64,000 nucleotides of DNA. It comes from Pseudoxanthomonas sp. PXM02 (GTDB lineage: Bacteria; Pseudomonadota; Gammaproteobacteria; Xanthomonadales; Xanthomonadaceae). This document shows positions 1 through 9,606 of this stretch, piece by piece. The position numbers were made by a program, and so were the translations under genes. Location of the stretch: positions 1,426,001 to 1,490,000 of the forward strand of contig NZ_JACVAK010000001.1 in NCBI RefSeq assembly GCF_014851805.1. Reading direction: 5' to 3'. Under the pieces are notes generated by a model. The model did not search any database and was not told the origin of the DNA. It saw nothing but the letters and a program-made list of their open reading frames with translations. The number at the start of each line of letters is the position of its first letter. The first letter of the stretch is position 1.

Positions 1-168
1 ACGCACCACCGTGAAGCCTCGGATCGTGCCGCCGTCGACCATCTGCTGTACGCGCATGGCGACCGCCTGGCCGGTCAGGTGCACCTGGCGCCCCACCGCC
101 TGCCACGTCATGCGCGCATCGCGTGCCAGAGCCGCCAGGATGGTGCGGTCCATCTTGTCCAAGGGCAT
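1..168 (-). CDS. Lrp/AsnC-family transcriptional regulator, N-terminal fragment
   Basis: Reading down from an ATG at 166-168 gives 56 residues that run off the window edge, so only the N-terminus is visible. It begins MPLDKMDRTILAALARDARM and continues into a helix-turn-helix ending near the edge with GTIRGFTVVR. This matches the winged HTH at the start of AsnC/Lrp regulators; the ligand-binding RAM domain would lie outside. It is divergent from the cysteine hydrolase at 274, with 105 bp between the two starts, so it may regulate that gene, as neighbours of Lrp-type regulators often are. The family call is good; the effector cannot be told. Confidence 0.8.
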   Translation of the reverse strand, partial: MPLDKMDRTILAALARDARMTWQAVGRQVHLTGQAVAMRVQQMVDGGTIRGFTVVR

Positions 169-273
169 GTCTTTCGATCCTCAAGGAAAACGGTGCGGCT
201 TCTTGCGGACTGCAATTACCGCTGGCAAGGCCCGTCACTACGGTGTCGTACCCCTTCCTTCCCAAGGTACCCC

Positions 274-774
274 ATGACCACCGCCCTGCTCGTCATCGAC
301 GTACAGAACGACTATTTCCCCGGCGGTGCGCTCCCGCTGTGGAACGCCGACGCCACCCTCGATGCCATCGTCGCGGCCATCGGCCGGGCCCGCTCACGTG
401 GCGAACACGTCATGCTGGTCCAGCACATCGCCGCAGCCGCAGACAGTCCGCTGTTCCAGGCGGGCACCGACGGCGTCGCCCTCCATGCCCGGATCATTTC
501 CGCTGCGCCTGATGCTCCCGTGGTGGTGAAACGGCATACCGACAGCTTCCACCAGACCGATCTTTCCCGCGAACTGGACCGACTAGGCACCACCGACCTG
601 CGGCTCGCCGGCATGATGACGCAGAACTGCGTGGTCTTCACGGCGCTATCGCCCGCAGCGGCCCGCTATCGGGTCAGCGTGCTATCCGACTGCACGACCA
701 CCACGGACGGAATGATCCACGGGTTCGCCCTGCATGCCTTGACGACTCGTGTGGCGGTGCAACCTGACGCCTGA
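274..774 (+). CDS. Cysteine hydrolase (isochorismatase-like fold)
   Basis: A 166-residue single-domain hydrolase of the isochorismatase superfamily. The expected triad is visible: Asp9 in LLVIDVQND, Lys86 in VVVKRHTDSF, and Cys119 in MMTQNCVVF. Such enzymes cleave amide or similar C-N bonds in small metabolites; the substrate cannot be inferred. The ATG at 274 is preferred over an upstream start at 79 because the family motif begins six residues into the protein and the upstream part has no homologous look and overlaps the divergent regulator. The gene ends at a bidirectional terminator shared with gltA. The divergent Lrp/AsnC gene is the obvious candidate regulator. Confidence 0.85.
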   Translation: MTTALLVIDVQNDYFPGGALPLWNADATLDAIVAAIGRARSRGEHVMLVQHIAAAADSPLFQAGTDGVALHARIISAAPDAPVVVKRHTDSFHQTDLSRELDRLGTTDLRLAGMMTQNCVVFTALSPAAARYRVSVLSDCTTTTDGMIHGFALHALTTRVAVQPDA

Positions 775-785
775 TGCAGCCAAAG

Positions 786-811
786 AAAAAGGCCCCTTGC
801 GGGGCCTTTTT
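786..811. terminator. Bidirectional intrinsic terminator between cysteine hydrolase and gltA
   Basis: A perfect hairpin AAAAAGGCCCC-TTGC-GGGGCCTTTTT with T-runs on both strands. It lies between two convergent genes, 12 bp after the hydrolase stop and 16 bp after the gltA stop, and can serve both. Confidence 0.92.
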
Positions 812-827
812 CTTGTTGCTCGCGATA

Positions 828-2117
828 TCAGCGCTTGTCGTTCGGCACGTAGTCGCGCGGCGCGTAGCCGGTGTAGATCTGGCGCGGACGACCGATCTTC
901 GCTTCCGGATCGACCTGCTGCTCCAGCCAGTGCGACACCCAGCCGGCGGTGCGGCCGATGGCGAACATGACGGTGAACATTTCGGTCGGGATCTTCAGCG
1001 CCTTGTAGATGATGCCGCTGTAGAAGTCGACGTTCGGGTACAGCTTGCGCTGGATGAAGTACTCGTCCTTCAGCGCCGCCTCTTCCAGTCGCATCGCCAC
1101 TTCCAGCAGCGGATCGTCCACGCCCAGTTCGCCCAGCACCTTGTGGGTCATCTCGCGGATGATCTTGGCGCGCGGATCGAAGTTCTTGTAGACGCGGTGG
1201 CCAAAGCCCATCAGGCGGAAGCCCGATTCCTTGTCCTTGGCCTTGGCGACGGCAGACGCGACGTTCTTCGCATCGCCGATCTCTTCCAGCATCTTCAAAA
1301 CGGCTTCGTTGGCGCCGCCGTGTGCAGGACCCCACAGGGCGGTGATACCCGCGGCCACCGAGGCGTACGGGTTCGCACCCGTCGAACCGACCAGGCGCAC
1401 CGTCGAGGTCGACGCGTTCTGCTCGTGGTCGGCGTGCAGGATGAACAGCAGGTCCAGCGCCTTGGCGACGACCGGGTTCAGCTCCAGCGGCTCGCTCGGC
1501 ACTTCGAACATCATGTGCAGGAAGCGGTCGACGTAGTCGAGGTTGTTGCGCGGATAGCGGATCGGCCAGCCGATCGAGTAGCGGTACGCGGCGGCGGCCA
1601 GCGTCGGCATCTTGGCCAGCAGGCGGATGGCGGCCAGGCGGCGCTGCTCGGGGTCTTCCAGGTCCAGCGTGTCGTGGTAGAACGCCGACAGCGAGGCGAC
1701 CGTGCCGGCCAGCATGGCCATCGGGTGCGCGTCGTAGTGGAAACCGTGCAGGAAGTTCTTCAACGACTCATGCATCATCGTGTGATGCGTGACTTCGTGC
1801 TCGAACTTGGCGAATTCGGCCGGGGTCGGCAGCTCGCCGTTCATCAGCAGGTACGAGACTTCCAGGAAGTTCGAGTGCTGCGCCAGCTGTTCGATCGGGT
1901 AGCCGCGATACAGCAGTACGCCGTTGTCGCCATCGATGTAGGTGATGGCCGACTTGCAGCTGGCCGTGGCGGTGAAACCGGAGTCGTAGGTGAAAAGACC
2001 CGTTTCCTTGGTCAGCTTGGAAATGTCGACGCAGTCGTTGCCAAGCGTGGGTTTCAGGACTGGCAGGACGACGGATTTGTCGCCGGCATTCAGCGTGACC
2101 TGGTCAAGTTCGGACAC
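828..2117 (-). CDS. gltA: Citrate synthase (type II, hexameric class)
   Basis: A 429-residue citrate synthase that condenses oxaloacetate and acetyl-CoA at entry to the TCA cycle. The length matches the gammaproteobacterial hexameric class. Family blocks are present: [11 protein letters not shown] with the first catalytic His (about residue 265), [14 protein letters not shown] with the second (about 306), and [13 protein letters not shown] near the conserved Asp. The start is taken as GTG at 2115-2117 because the protein then begins [14 protein letters not shown] as in relatives, with GGAG about 8 bp upstream; the frame is open for another 60 codons without homologous sequence. The upstream gap of about 260 bp holds a likely extended -10 promoter. 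Confidence 0.97.
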   Translation of the reverse strand: MSELDQVTLNAGDKSVVLPVLKPTLGNDCVDISKLTKETGLFTYDSGFTATASCKSAITYIDGDNGVLLYRGYPIEQLAQHSNFLEVSYLLMNGELPTPAEFAKFEHEVTHHTMMHESLKNFLHGFHYDAHPMAMLAGTVASLSAFYHDTLDLEDPEQRRLAAIRLLAKMPTLAAAAYRYSIGWPIRYPRNNLDYVDRFLHMMFEVPSEPLELNPVVAKALDLLFILHADHEQNASTSTVRLVGSTGANPYASVAAGITALWGPAHGGANEAVLKMLEEIGDAKNVASAVAKAKDKESGFRLMGFGHRVYKNFDPRAKIIREMTHKVLGELGVDDPLLEVAMRLEEAALKDEYFIQRKLYPNVDFYSGIIYKALKIPTEMFTVMFAIGRTAGWVSHWLEQQVDPEAKIGRPRQIYTGYAPRDYVPNDKR

Positions 2118-2204
2118 AGTGTGCGCTCCTTCGTGGGGTAACGCCGGCCAGAGGTCCGGTCGGCGCGTGACGGGAGTCCAGGGAGTGAACCTTGGATGAG
2201 CCGA

Positions 2205-2213
2205 ATTATCGCA
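2205..2213 (-). promoter_or_regulatory. Putative extended -10 promoter of gltA
   Basis: On the minus strand the bases read TGCGATAAT, an extended -10 box one mismatch from TGnTATAAT. It is 88 bp upstream of the GTG start of gltA. No clear -35 box is visible at 16-18 bp, which is common for extended -10 promoters. Confidence 0.45.
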
Positions 2214-2326
2214 TAGCGGGTCTGGAGCCGTCGCTCGATACGACACCAAAGTCAGACCAAAGACTAAGGCCGCGGACGCAACCTTGCGTTCCGGCACGTC
2301 GCACGATGAGTACGCGCAAACGCGAA

Positions 2327-2349
2327 CGGCCGCGCACTAGGCGCGGCCG
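2327..2349 (-). terminator. GC-rich hairpin after rpmE2
   Basis: CGGCCGCGC-ACTAG-GCGCGGCCG forms a perfect 9-bp stem 29 bp past the L31 stop. It lacks a proper T-run, so termination strength is uncertain. Confidence 0.5.
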
Positions 2350-2377
2350 CAGGCGGATCAGGCGAACGACGGTTCGA

Positions 2378-2620
2378 TCAGCGCGCGTAGCGCTTCTGGA
2401 ACTTGTCGATACGGCCGCTGGTGTCGATGACCTTGTGCTTGCCCGTGTAGAACGGGTGCGAAGCCGAAGAGATTTCGACCTTGATCAGCGGGTACTCGTT
2501 GCCGTCTTCCCACTTCGTCGTTTCCTTGCTGCCCAGCGTGGAGCGCGTCAGGAACTTGAAATCGGAGGTCACGTCGTGGAAGACGACTTCGCGGTAATTC
2601 GGGTGGATGTCGGCCTTCAT
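2378..2620 (-). CDS. rpmE2: 50S ribosomal protein L31, type B (zinc-independent)
   Basis: An 80-residue L31 starting [16 protein letters not shown] and ending [12 protein letters not shown]. It has no cysteine at all, so it is the C-minus (YkgM/RpmE2) form that does not bind zinc. In bacteria with both forms it replaces the zinc-binding L31 under zinc starvation; whether this genome also has the other form cannot be seen. The ATG at 2620 is chosen because the 13 codons upstream are not part of the family. No zinc-uptake repressor site was recognised upstream. It stands between nucleoside hydrolase and gltA and probably has its own transcript. Confidence 0.93.
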   Translation of the reverse strand: MKADIHPNYREVVFHDVTSDFKFLTRSTLGSKETTKWEDGNEYPLIKVEISSASHPFYTGKHKVIDTSGRIDKFQKRYAR

Positions 2621-2696
2621 GGCGGGAACACCGTGTAGCAGGGAATGGAAGAGCGGCATTGTAGACCGCCCTGCCCTGCCGGCGCAACCCGGCCCC

Positions 2697-3635
2697 TCAG
2701 CCAGCGGCCAGTGCCGCCTCGATCAGGGCCTCGAACCGGGCCTGGTCGTAACGCAGCAGGATGTTGGCCTGGTCGGGCCGCCCCCCTTCCCGGCGCCAAT
2801 CCACGATCGAGGCCCCGCGGGCATGGGCACCCTGCAGCTCGATGGCGAGGGGGCGCTCGGCCAGCTCCAGCGCGCCTTCCGGCGCCAACACGAACGCCAT
2901 GGCCAGCGCATCGGCGGCATACCAGTGGTCGCCGCGGCGGTCGGCGGACCACAGCCGGGTTTTCTCCGAGATCTGGTCGTAGAAACGGGCGCGGGCGGAA
3001 TCGGCCCGCAGCCAGCCCGCCACGCGTTCATGGTGCAACCCATGGGCGATGGTCGCCTCCCAGTCGGCCAGGTCGTAGCGGTCGAAGGCCTCGAGCACCA
3101 GGTGCGCCGCCTCCGGGTCGAAATAGAAATTGAACTCCGCCGCCGGGGTGATGTTGCCGTGGCAGGTGACCGCGCCGCCCATCACCACGAAGCGCGCTAT
3201 CCGCTGCGGCAGTGTCGGGTCCAGCTTGAGCGCCAGCGCGACGTTGGTCAGCGGCCCGAGCGCGACCAGCACCAGTCGGCCTGCATGTTCGTGCGACAGA
3301 CGCAGGATCGCCAGCGCCGCATGTTCGGCATCCACCTGGAGCGATGCCGGCGTGTAGCCGACATCGCCGAAGCCGTCCTGGCCGTGCACGTAGCCCGCAT
3401 CCGGCGACGGGTGCAGCAACGGCGCAGGCGCACCGGCGAACACGGGAATATCGTCGCGGCCCGCGACTTCGCACAGCTTCAATGCATTGCGCACGGTGTG
3501 CTGTAGGCCTACGTTGCCGGCCGCGATGGTCAGGCCGACGATGTGGTGGCGCGCATCGTTGAAGGCCATCAGCAGGGCCAGCGCATCGTCGACGCCCGGA
3601 TCGGTGTCGACCAGCAGGGGAATCCTGTCCGTCAT
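2697..3635 (-). CDS. Nucleoside hydrolase (inosine-uridine preferring type)
   Basis: A 312-residue N-ribohydrolase that cleaves nucleosides to base and ribose for salvage. The calcium-binding signature [13 protein letters not shown] is at residues 10-22, and the segment [21 protein letters not shown] is the conserved central block of the family. It follows recG by 78 bp on the same strand and may be read through from it, with no metabolic link to recombination. Substrate preference among purine and pyrimidine nucleosides cannot be set from sequence alone. Confidence 0.93.
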   Translation of the reverse strand: MTDRIPLLVDTDPGVDDALALLMAFNDARHHIVGLTIAAGNVGLQHTVRNALKLCEVAGRDDIPVFAGAPAPLLHPSPDAGYVHGQDGFGDVGYTPASLQVDAEHAALAILRLSHEHAGRLVLVALGPLTNVALALKLDPTLPQRIARFVVMGGAVTCHGNITPAAEFNFYFDPEAAHLVLEAFDRYDLADWEATIAHGLHHERVAGWLRADSARARFYDQISEKTRLWSADRRGDHWYAADALAMAFVLAPEGALELAERPLAIELQGAHARGASIVDWRREGGRPDQANILLRYDQARFEALIEAALAAG

Positions 3636-3713
3636 CTTCTTCTCTTCGTCTTCTTGGCCGCCGAGTCTCGCACCGCGGGCGATGCCATGGAAGCGCGACG
3701 ACCCGCGGGAGGG

Positions 3714-5819
3714 CTACGCAGACGCGTAACGCGCCGCCCCACCTACCCACCGATGGATCACCCAATCCGCCGCGGCAGGATCTTCGGTCATCAATCGCTC
3801 GGCCAATGCGTGCACCTGCGGCAACAGTCCCGCATCGCGCGCGAGATCGGCAACGCGGAAGGCCGCGAGTCCCGTTTGCCGCGTGCCCAGCAGCTCGCCC
3901 GGGCCGCGCAGTTCCAGATCCTTCTCGGCGATGACGAAGCCGTCATTGGTCTGCCGCATCGTCGCCAGCCGGTGTTTGGCCATCATCGACAGGGGCGCCT
4001 GGTACATCAGCACACAGGTGGATGCCGTGGCACCGCGGCCCACGCGACCGCGCAACTGGTGCAACTGGGCCAACCCCAGTCGCTCGGCGTTCTCGATGAT
4101 CATCAGCGACGCGTTGGGAACATCCACACCGACCTCGATCACCGTGGTCGCGACCAGCAGGTCGATCTCGCCCTGTTTGAAGCGGCGCATCGTGGCCTGC
4201 TTGTCGGCCGCCTTCATGCGCCCGTGCACCAGCGCGACCCGCAGCGCGGACAACGACGCGGACAGGGTCTCGAACGTGGTCTGCGCGGCCTGCGCGACCA
4301 CTTCGTCGCTGTCGTCGATCAGGGTGCAGACCCAGTACGCCTGCCGCCCTTCCGCGCACGCCATTCGGATGCGCTCGACCAGTTCCGGCCGTCGCTCGGC
4401 GCTCAGCGCAACCGTCTGCACCGGCGTGCGGCCAGGCGGCAGTTCGTCGATGGCCGATACGTCCAGGTCCGCGTAGGCCGCCATCGCCAGCGTGCGCGGG
4501 ATCGGTGTGGCAGTCATCACCAGCTGGTGCGGCACGTTGTCCCCGCCCGCCCCCTTGTCGCGCAGTGCGAGTCGCTGGTGCACACCGAAGCGATGCTGCT
4601 CGTCGACGATGGCCAAGCCCAGGTCATGGAAGACCACCGCTTCCTGCATCAGTGCATGAGTGCCAACCACGACCTGCGCTTCGCCCGACGCCACCTGCGC
4701 CAGCACGGTGGCGCGTGCCTTGCCGGTGACCTTGCCGGCCAACCACGCTACACGTACACCCAGCGGCTCCAACCAGGCACGCAGGTTGGCAAGATGCTGC
4801 TCGGCCAGCAGCTCGGTCGGCGCCGCCAGCGCCACCTGCTTGCCCGCTTCGACTGCCAGCATGCCTGCCAGCGCCGCGACGACGGTCTTGCCGCTACCCA
4901 CATCACCCTGCACCAGCCGCAGCATCGGTGAAAACTTGGCGATGTCTTCACGGATCTGGGTGAACACGCGCTGCTGCGCGCCGGTCAGCGTGAAGGGCAG
5001 CGCTTTCACCAGCGCCTTCACGAGTGTGCCCTTGCCTTTCAGCGCCGGCGCCTTGTGCTGCTGCAATGCAAGCCGCTGCCGGCGCAGGCTGAGGTGATGG
5101 GCGAGCAGTTCCTCGATCGCCAGGCGACGTTGTGCCGGATGCGTACCCAATGCAAGCGATGCGACATCCGCATCGCGGGGCGGGCGGTGCATGGTCAGCA
5201 GCGCCTGCCTCAGCGAGGGCAACCCCAGCCCTTCCAGCAGTCCGACGGGCAGCAGTTCCAGACGGTCGTCGCCCGGCAACCGGTCCAGCGCCTGGCCGAC
5301 CAGCTTGCGAATGCTCGCCGGGCCCAGTCCTTCGATGGCGGGATAGACCGGATCCAGCGCTTCACCCAGCGCCGCATCGTCGTCATCGCCCAGCACGCGA
5401 TAGCTGGGATGGATGATCTCCAGGCCGTTCTGCCCCGGCTTGGGCGTGCCGTAGCAGCGGATGCGAGCGCCGACCGCGAACTGCCCGACCTGCGCCGCGC
5501 GGAAATGGAAGAAGCGCAGCACCAGCGAGCCGCCCGCATCATCGGCCACGGCCACACGCAGCACCGGCCGGTAGCGGAAGCCGCGCTCGACCGCCTCCAC
5601 GCGTCCCTCGACCTGGGCCGGCACACCCGGCTGCAACAGGCGGATCGGCGTGATCGCGGTGCGGTCTTCGTAGCGCAGCGGCAGGTGCAGCCACAGGTCC
5701 TGCAAGGTCAACAGTCCACGTGCCGCGAGCTTCTCCGCCACGCGCGGGCCCACGCCGGCAAGGCGACTCAGGGGTTCGGCGGAAAGTTCGATGGACGGCG
5801 AGTCGCGACGTGCAGGCAT
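3714..5819 (-). CDS. recG: ATP-dependent DNA helicase RecG
   Basis: A 701-residue helicase that remodels stalled replication forks and branch-migrates Holliday junctions. An N-terminal wedge/OB region (about 1-260) precedes a superfamily 2 motor: Walker A GDVGSGKT near residue 305, a DEQH box in AIVDEQHRFG, MTATPIPRT as motif III, and HQLRGRVGRG as motif VI. Length is normal for RecG. In many gammaproteobacteria recG lies with gmk-rpoZ-spoT; here that cluster is 6 kb upstream, separated by the receptor/di-haem/beta-helix block. The downstream nucleoside hydrolase follows closely. Confidence 0.97.
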   Translation of the reverse strand: MPARRDSPSIELSAEPLSRLAGVGPRVAEKLAARGLLTLQDLWLHLPLRYEDRTAITPIRLLQPGVPAQVEGRVEAVERGFRYRPVLRVAVADDAGGSLVLRFFHFRAAQVGQFAVGARIRCYGTPKPGQNGLEIIHPSYRVLGDDDDAALGEALDPVYPAIEGLGPASIRKLVGQALDRLPGDDRLELLPVGLLEGLGLPSLRQALLTMHRPPRDADVASLALGTHPAQRRLAIEELLAHHLSLRRQRLALQQHKAPALKGKGTLVKALVKALPFTLTGAQQRVFTQIREDIAKFSPMLRLVQGDVGSGKTVVAALAGMLAVEAGKQVALAAPTELLAEQHLANLRAWLEPLGVRVAWLAGKVTGKARATVLAQVASGEAQVVVGTHALMQEAVVFHDLGLAIVDEQHRFGVHQRLALRDKGAGGDNVPHQLVMTATPIPRTLAMAAYADLDVSAIDELPPGRTPVQTVALSAERRPELVERIRMACAEGRQAYWVCTLIDDSDEVVAQAAQTTFETLSASLSALRVALVHGRMKAADKQATMRRFKQGEIDLLVATTVIEVGVDVPNASLMIIENAERLGLAQLHQLRGRVGRGATASTCVLMYQAPLSMMAKHRLATMRQTNDGFVIAEKDLELRGPGELLGTRQTGLAAFRVADLARDAGLLPQVHALAERLMTEDPAAADWVIHRWVGGAARYASA

Positions 5820-5846
5820 CGCACAAGGATGCCGGGAACGCCGCCA

Positions 5847-5878
5847 AACAAAAACCCCGGCATCTCACGATGCCGGGG
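5847..5878 (-). terminator. Intrinsic terminator of the TonB-receptor operon
   Basis: A 10-bp perfect stem CCCCGGCATC-TCAC-GATGCCGGGG followed on the minus strand by TTTTTGTTTG. It ends the operon that starts at the beta-helix gene and separates it from recG. Confidence 0.93.
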
Positions 5879-5905
5879 CCCACGTCCGTCACGTCGCCGC
5901 GCGGA

Positions 5906-8386
5906 TCAGAACTTCACGGCTACTTCCATGCCGTAGGTGCGCGGCTCGGTGATGGTGGCGCCCACCACGCCCAGCGGTCCCCGACCATAGGTGTTCAGCC
6001 CTTTCACGTACTGGTTGTCGAACACGTTGTTGCCGTAGATCGCCCAGCTCCAGTGCCCCTGCGGCGCGGTCCAGCCGATGCGCACGTCGGTACGGTCACG
6101 CGCTTCACCGATGTCGAGCAGTGCATTGACGCCACAGTCGCCCTGCAGGTCCGAGCCCGCATTGCAGCGGCTGCGTCCGCGGTACGCATGCCGCGCCGAG
6201 AAACGCAGCTCACCACGCTCGGACAGATCGACCTTGTACGCCGCGCCGACCGAGGCGGTGAAGCGCGGCTCGCCGGTCGGTTCGCCGTCCAGGTCCACGC
6301 CTTCCGGCGTCACGTAGTCCTTGTACTTGGAGTCGATCCACTCGGCCTGCGCATCCAGGGTGAAGCCGTCAGTCACCTTCCAGCGCAGGTCGACATCGAT
6401 GCCGGTGGCTTCCAGATCGCCAGTGTCGAAGACGAAACGCGGGATGTCGACCGGGTTGTTCGGGTCCGGATCGATCAGGCGCACCGACTGGCGGTTGTCG
6501 TAGCGGTAGTGGAACACCGAGGCGTTCCAGGCGAAGCGGCCGAGCGACTGCTTGATGCCGGCTTCCAGGTTCCAGACGTCCTCGTTCTCGAAGGCCGGAC
6601 CGATCTGCAGCGCGTTGAAGCCACCCGCCTTGTAGCCCTTGGCCAGCGAACCGAAGACCATGGTCTTGTCGTTGAGGTGGTAGTCCACCACGAAGCGCGG
6701 GCTGAAGTCGCTCCAGCTCTTCTTGTCACGATTGGTGATTCCCTTGTTGACGACCGCCGGCGGGTCGACGAAAGCCACCGACGTAGTGAGGGCGTACATG
6801 ATCTGGGCCGCCGCTTCCGGCGGAAGATCCGCCAGGAACATCTGCGGAATGCCGGCACCAAGGTACGCGTTTAGCACCGCATCGAACGTGGCTGCGTTGC
6901 GCGGCCCGTTGAACCAACTGAAGCTCTTCTCGTCGCGGGTGTAGCGCAGGCCGAAGGTAACGTTCAGCCTGTCGGTCGCACGCCAGATGACATCGCCAAA
7001 GGCCGCATAGGCGGTGGTTTCGAGGGTGTTGTTGAAGACTTCGTTCCAACCGTAGCCAAGCAGCGACGGCAAACCGTTCGCCTGCCCGATCTGCGACATG
7101 ACGAACAGCAAGGGGGTCCCTTCGGGCGCAAACGGAAAGCCCGCCGGCGCCGCGAACCCCTGGTTCGCCAGGATGCTTCCGAGCGCGGTCGTATTGGTGT
7201 TCACCTCACTGGTCTGCTCGGCGTCCTCCTTGAAATAGCTGGCGCCTGCCACCCAGTCCAGCCGCGCGCTGCTGCCGGAGAACTTGAACTCCTGGTAGAA
7301 CGTCTCGTTGCTTTCGGTGTTGACGGAATCGATGTAGAGATCGGTGCGGTTGGTGCCGTCTTCCTCGGTCTGGTTCTTCGAGTCGTACTCGCGCCACGAC
7401 GAGGTCGAGGTCAGGTTGCCCCAGGTGAAGGCGTGATCGACGATCACGTTGACGCCGTCGAACGTGCGCCACTCGGCATTCTCCGCATCGCTGTAGGTCG
7501 GCGTTTTGCGCGGGTCGAGGTAATCGTCAGGATCGACCGGCACAGGCGGCCGTTGCGGAAACGCAGGCAACGGCACGATGCCGGTGGTGACGCGCCCATT
7601 CTGGTCCAGGCTCTCGTGGTCCCAGCTCAGCAGCGCGGTGGTGTGGTCACCGATGCGCAGCTGCCATGCGGCACGCGCAGCCCACACGTTCTCGCCGCCC
7701 AGGTCCTTGCCGGTGGCGCCATCCTGGAACCAGCCGTCGCTGTGGTTGAACAGCGCGTTCACGCGGAACGCCGAGACATCGCTGACGGGGACATTCCACA
7801 TCGCATCCACGTACTGCTTGCCGTAGTTGCCGAGCCGCAGTCGCAGGCGGGCTTCGGTCTCGTCCTGCGGCCGCCGCGTCACCAGCGAGATCGCACCCGC
7901 GGCGGTGTTGCGGCCGAACAGCGTTCCTTGCGGCCCCTTCAGCACCTCGATGCGCTCGACATCGAGGAACGGCAGCAGCACCCCGCCGCCGCGACCGCCG
8001 TACACGCCATCGACGAAGATGCCGACGGCTGGGTCGGTGCCGATGCCGAAGTCGTTGGTCTCCACGCCACGCAGGCGGAAGGACGGCTGCGTGGGCTGCG
8101 CGGCATCCACCACCAGGCCCGGCACGAACGCGTCGATATCGCCCAGGTTCTCCGCCGCCACGTCATCGAGCAGTTGCTGGTCGACGACCTGCAGCGCGAT
8201 CGGCACGTCCTGCAATTCCTGCTGGCGGCTCTGGGCGGTGACGGTGATGGTGTCGAGGTTGGTGGCCTGCTGCTCGCCTTCCGGCGTCGCCTGGGCCCAG
8301 GCCGTCCCGCTCGCGCCCAACACCACGCAACTGCCGAACAGCGCGCGCCGAAGCCCTACGACCAGATTCCGTTGCATCACTCTCAT
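5906..8386 (-). CDS. TonB-dependent outer-membrane receptor
   Basis: An 826-residue receptor with a signal peptide ending near SGTAWAQA, a likely TonB box DTITVTA about 40 residues in, then a plug domain containing RLRGVETNDFGIG and ERIEVLKGPQGTLFGRNTAAGAI, and a long beta-barrel ending in a C-terminal Phe (MEVAVKF). It takes up a substrate across the outer membrane using TonB energy. The ATG at 8386 is preferred because GGGAGG sits about 6 bp upstream; GTG 8389 and ATG 8377 are alternatives. It is the last gene of an operon with a di-haem lipoprotein (35-bp gap) and a beta-helix lipoprotein. The substrate is unknown; the plug resembles receptors often tied to organic nutrients rather than a defined siderophore type. 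Confidence 0.93.
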   Translation of the reverse strand: MRVMQRNLVVGLRRALFGSCVVLGASGTAWAQATPEGEQQATNLDTITVTAQSRQQELQDVPIALQVVDQQLLDDVAAENLGDIDAFVPGLVVDAAQPTQPSFRLRGVETNDFGIGTDPAVGIFVDGVYGGRGGGVLLPFLDVERIEVLKGPQGTLFGRNTAAGAISLVTRRPQDETEARLRLRLGNYGKQYVDAMWNVPVSDVSAFRVNALFNHSDGWFQDGATGKDLGGENVWAARAAWQLRIGDHTTALLSWDHESLDQNGRVTTGIVPLPAFPQRPPVPVDPDDYLDPRKTPTYSDAENAEWRTFDGVNVIVDHAFTWGNLTSTSSWREYDSKNQTEEDGTNRTDLYIDSVNTESNETFYQEFKFSGSSARLDWVAGASYFKEDAEQTSEVNTNTTALGSILANQGFAAPAGFPFAPEGTPLLFVMSQIGQANGLPSLLGYGWNEVFNNTLETTAYAAFGDVIWRATDRLNVTFGLRYTRDEKSFSWFNGPRNAATFDAVLNAYLGAGIPQMFLADLPPEAAAQIMYALTTSVAFVDPPAVVNKGITNRDKKSWSDFSPRFVVDYHLNDKTMVFGSLAKGYKAGGFNALQIGPAFENEDVWNLEAGIKQSLGRFAWNASVFHYRYDNRQSVRLIDPDPNNPVDIPRFVFDTGDLEATGIDVDLRWKVTDGFTLDAQAEWIDSKYKDYVTPEGVDLDGEPTGEPRFTASVGAAYKVDLSERGELRFSARHAYRGRSRCNAGSDLQGDCGVNALLDIGEARDRTDVRIGWTAPQGHWSWAIYGNNVFDNQYVKGLNTYGRGPLGVVGATITEPRTYGMEVAVKF

Positions 8387-8421
8387 CACGCCCTCCCGGA
8401 AGCGTTGTGCGGATACCGGCC

Positions 8422-9597
8422 TCAGGTGGCCGGCGATGGTTCACTGCCTGTACCTGTCCCCGTATCGCAACTGCCCGCCTGCGCATTGATCCATGCCCGG
8501 ATCAGCTGCACCCCTTCGTGGTGGACGACCGAGCGCCCCAGCTCCGGCATCATGATCGCGGGGTCGTCACTGTCCAACCGGTAATCGAAGATGGAATCGG
8601 CCGCATGCCCCGGCACGATGTCGTAGCGCCGGTTGCCCGTGCCTTTGCCCGCGGCGATCGGCTGCTTGCAGAAGCCCAGCTTCAGCCGGTCCTGCGTCTG
8701 CGCATCCAGCCACAGGCCCGAGGTGATCGCCGGACCCGTGGCGCTGTGGCAATGGCCGCAATTGACGTCCAGGTAGGCGCGGGCGCGCGCATCAAGCGGC
8801 GCCTGCGTATCCATCGCATCGGCCAGTCGCGGCGGCGTGCTTGGTACGCCGGCCAGATAGCCGACACCCGCCAGATGGGCCAGCTGGTTCTGGCGACCGG
8901 ACGCATAGTCGAAATCGCGGTTCAGATGCCGTGCCTTCGGACCGATCGGCAGCAGCTTGCGCGACTTGTTGTCGGTGATGTGGCAGCCGCCACACTGGTT
9001 CTGGTCGGGCACCTGGTAGTTGGCGGCCTCGCGCCGCCCCTGTGTATCGACCAGTTCGAGGGCGACCAGGTCGCCTGTCCGTTTCAGTGTGGCTTCGGTC
9101 TGCGCATCGTTCCACACATAGGGCAGCGCGACCCAGCCCTCGGCGCGATGCACCAGCAGCCGGGTTTCAATCAGCCGCACCTTGGACAGATCCAGCGCCT
9201 CGCCTTCCAGTGATGACTGCGAAGGCGGTGTCCGCGCCACGGACTTGCCATCCCACGCCTGCCCTTCCGGCAGCGGGTAATAGAACGTCTTGCTGAGGAT
9301 GGTGCCGACCGGGAAGTCGAAACTCCGCTCCGGCTGGTACGTGGCCGAGGTGCCCTCCGGCATCCACACCGTGCGCAACTTGTGCGCGTAGTCGCTGAAG
9401 AGCGGCGTGTTGAGATCGTACGGCACCACGCCGTCGTTGAGGCGCAGGCGACCGTCCTCGATCCGCAATACGCCCCACTCTTCCAGCGAAGCTGGCTGGC
9501 CTTCCGCGAAGAAATGCACGCGTTGCGCGGGCCGGCACGCGGCCAGCACCATGCAGGCCGCCACGACCCCCAGCAACGCCATGACGCGATACCGCAT
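8422..9597 (-). CDS. SO2930-family di-haem c-type lipoprotein
   Basis: A 391-residue exported lipoprotein: an N-terminal hydrophobic segment and canonical lipobox LAAC with Cys21. Two c-type haem motifs are visible, CGGCH (about 201-205) and CGHCH (about 280-284), and Met residues near MMPELG could be an axial ligand. From memory, this family (TIGR03806, HNE_0200/SO2930) is nearly always paired with a parallel beta-helix protein (TIGR03805), and that partner is next door, 9 bp upstream. It should be a membrane-anchored periplasmic or outer-membrane redox protein. No function has been established for the pair as far as I know. The pairing with a TonB receptor suggests oxidative handling of an imported compound, which is inference. 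Confidence 0.85.
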   Translation of the reverse strand: MRYRVMALLGVVAACMVLAACRPAQRVHFFAEGQPASLEEWGVLRIEDGRLRLNDGVVPYDLNTPLFSDYAHKLRTVWMPEGTSATYQPERSFDFPVGTILSKTFYYPLPEGQAWDGKSVARTPPSQSSLEGEALDLSKVRLIETRLLVHRAEGWVALPYVWNDAQTEATLKRTGDLVALELVDTQGRREAANYQVPDQNQCGGCHITDNKSRKLLPIGPKARHLNRDFDYASGRQNQLAHLAGVGYLAGVPSTPPRLADAMDTQAPLDARARAYLDVNCGHCHSATGPAITSGLWLDAQTQDRLKLGFCKQPIAAGKGTGNRRYDIVPGHAADSIFDYRLDSDDPAIMMPELGRSVVHHEGVQLIRAWINAQAGSCDTGTGTGSEPSPAT

Positions 9598-9606
9598 GCG
9601 CCGTCC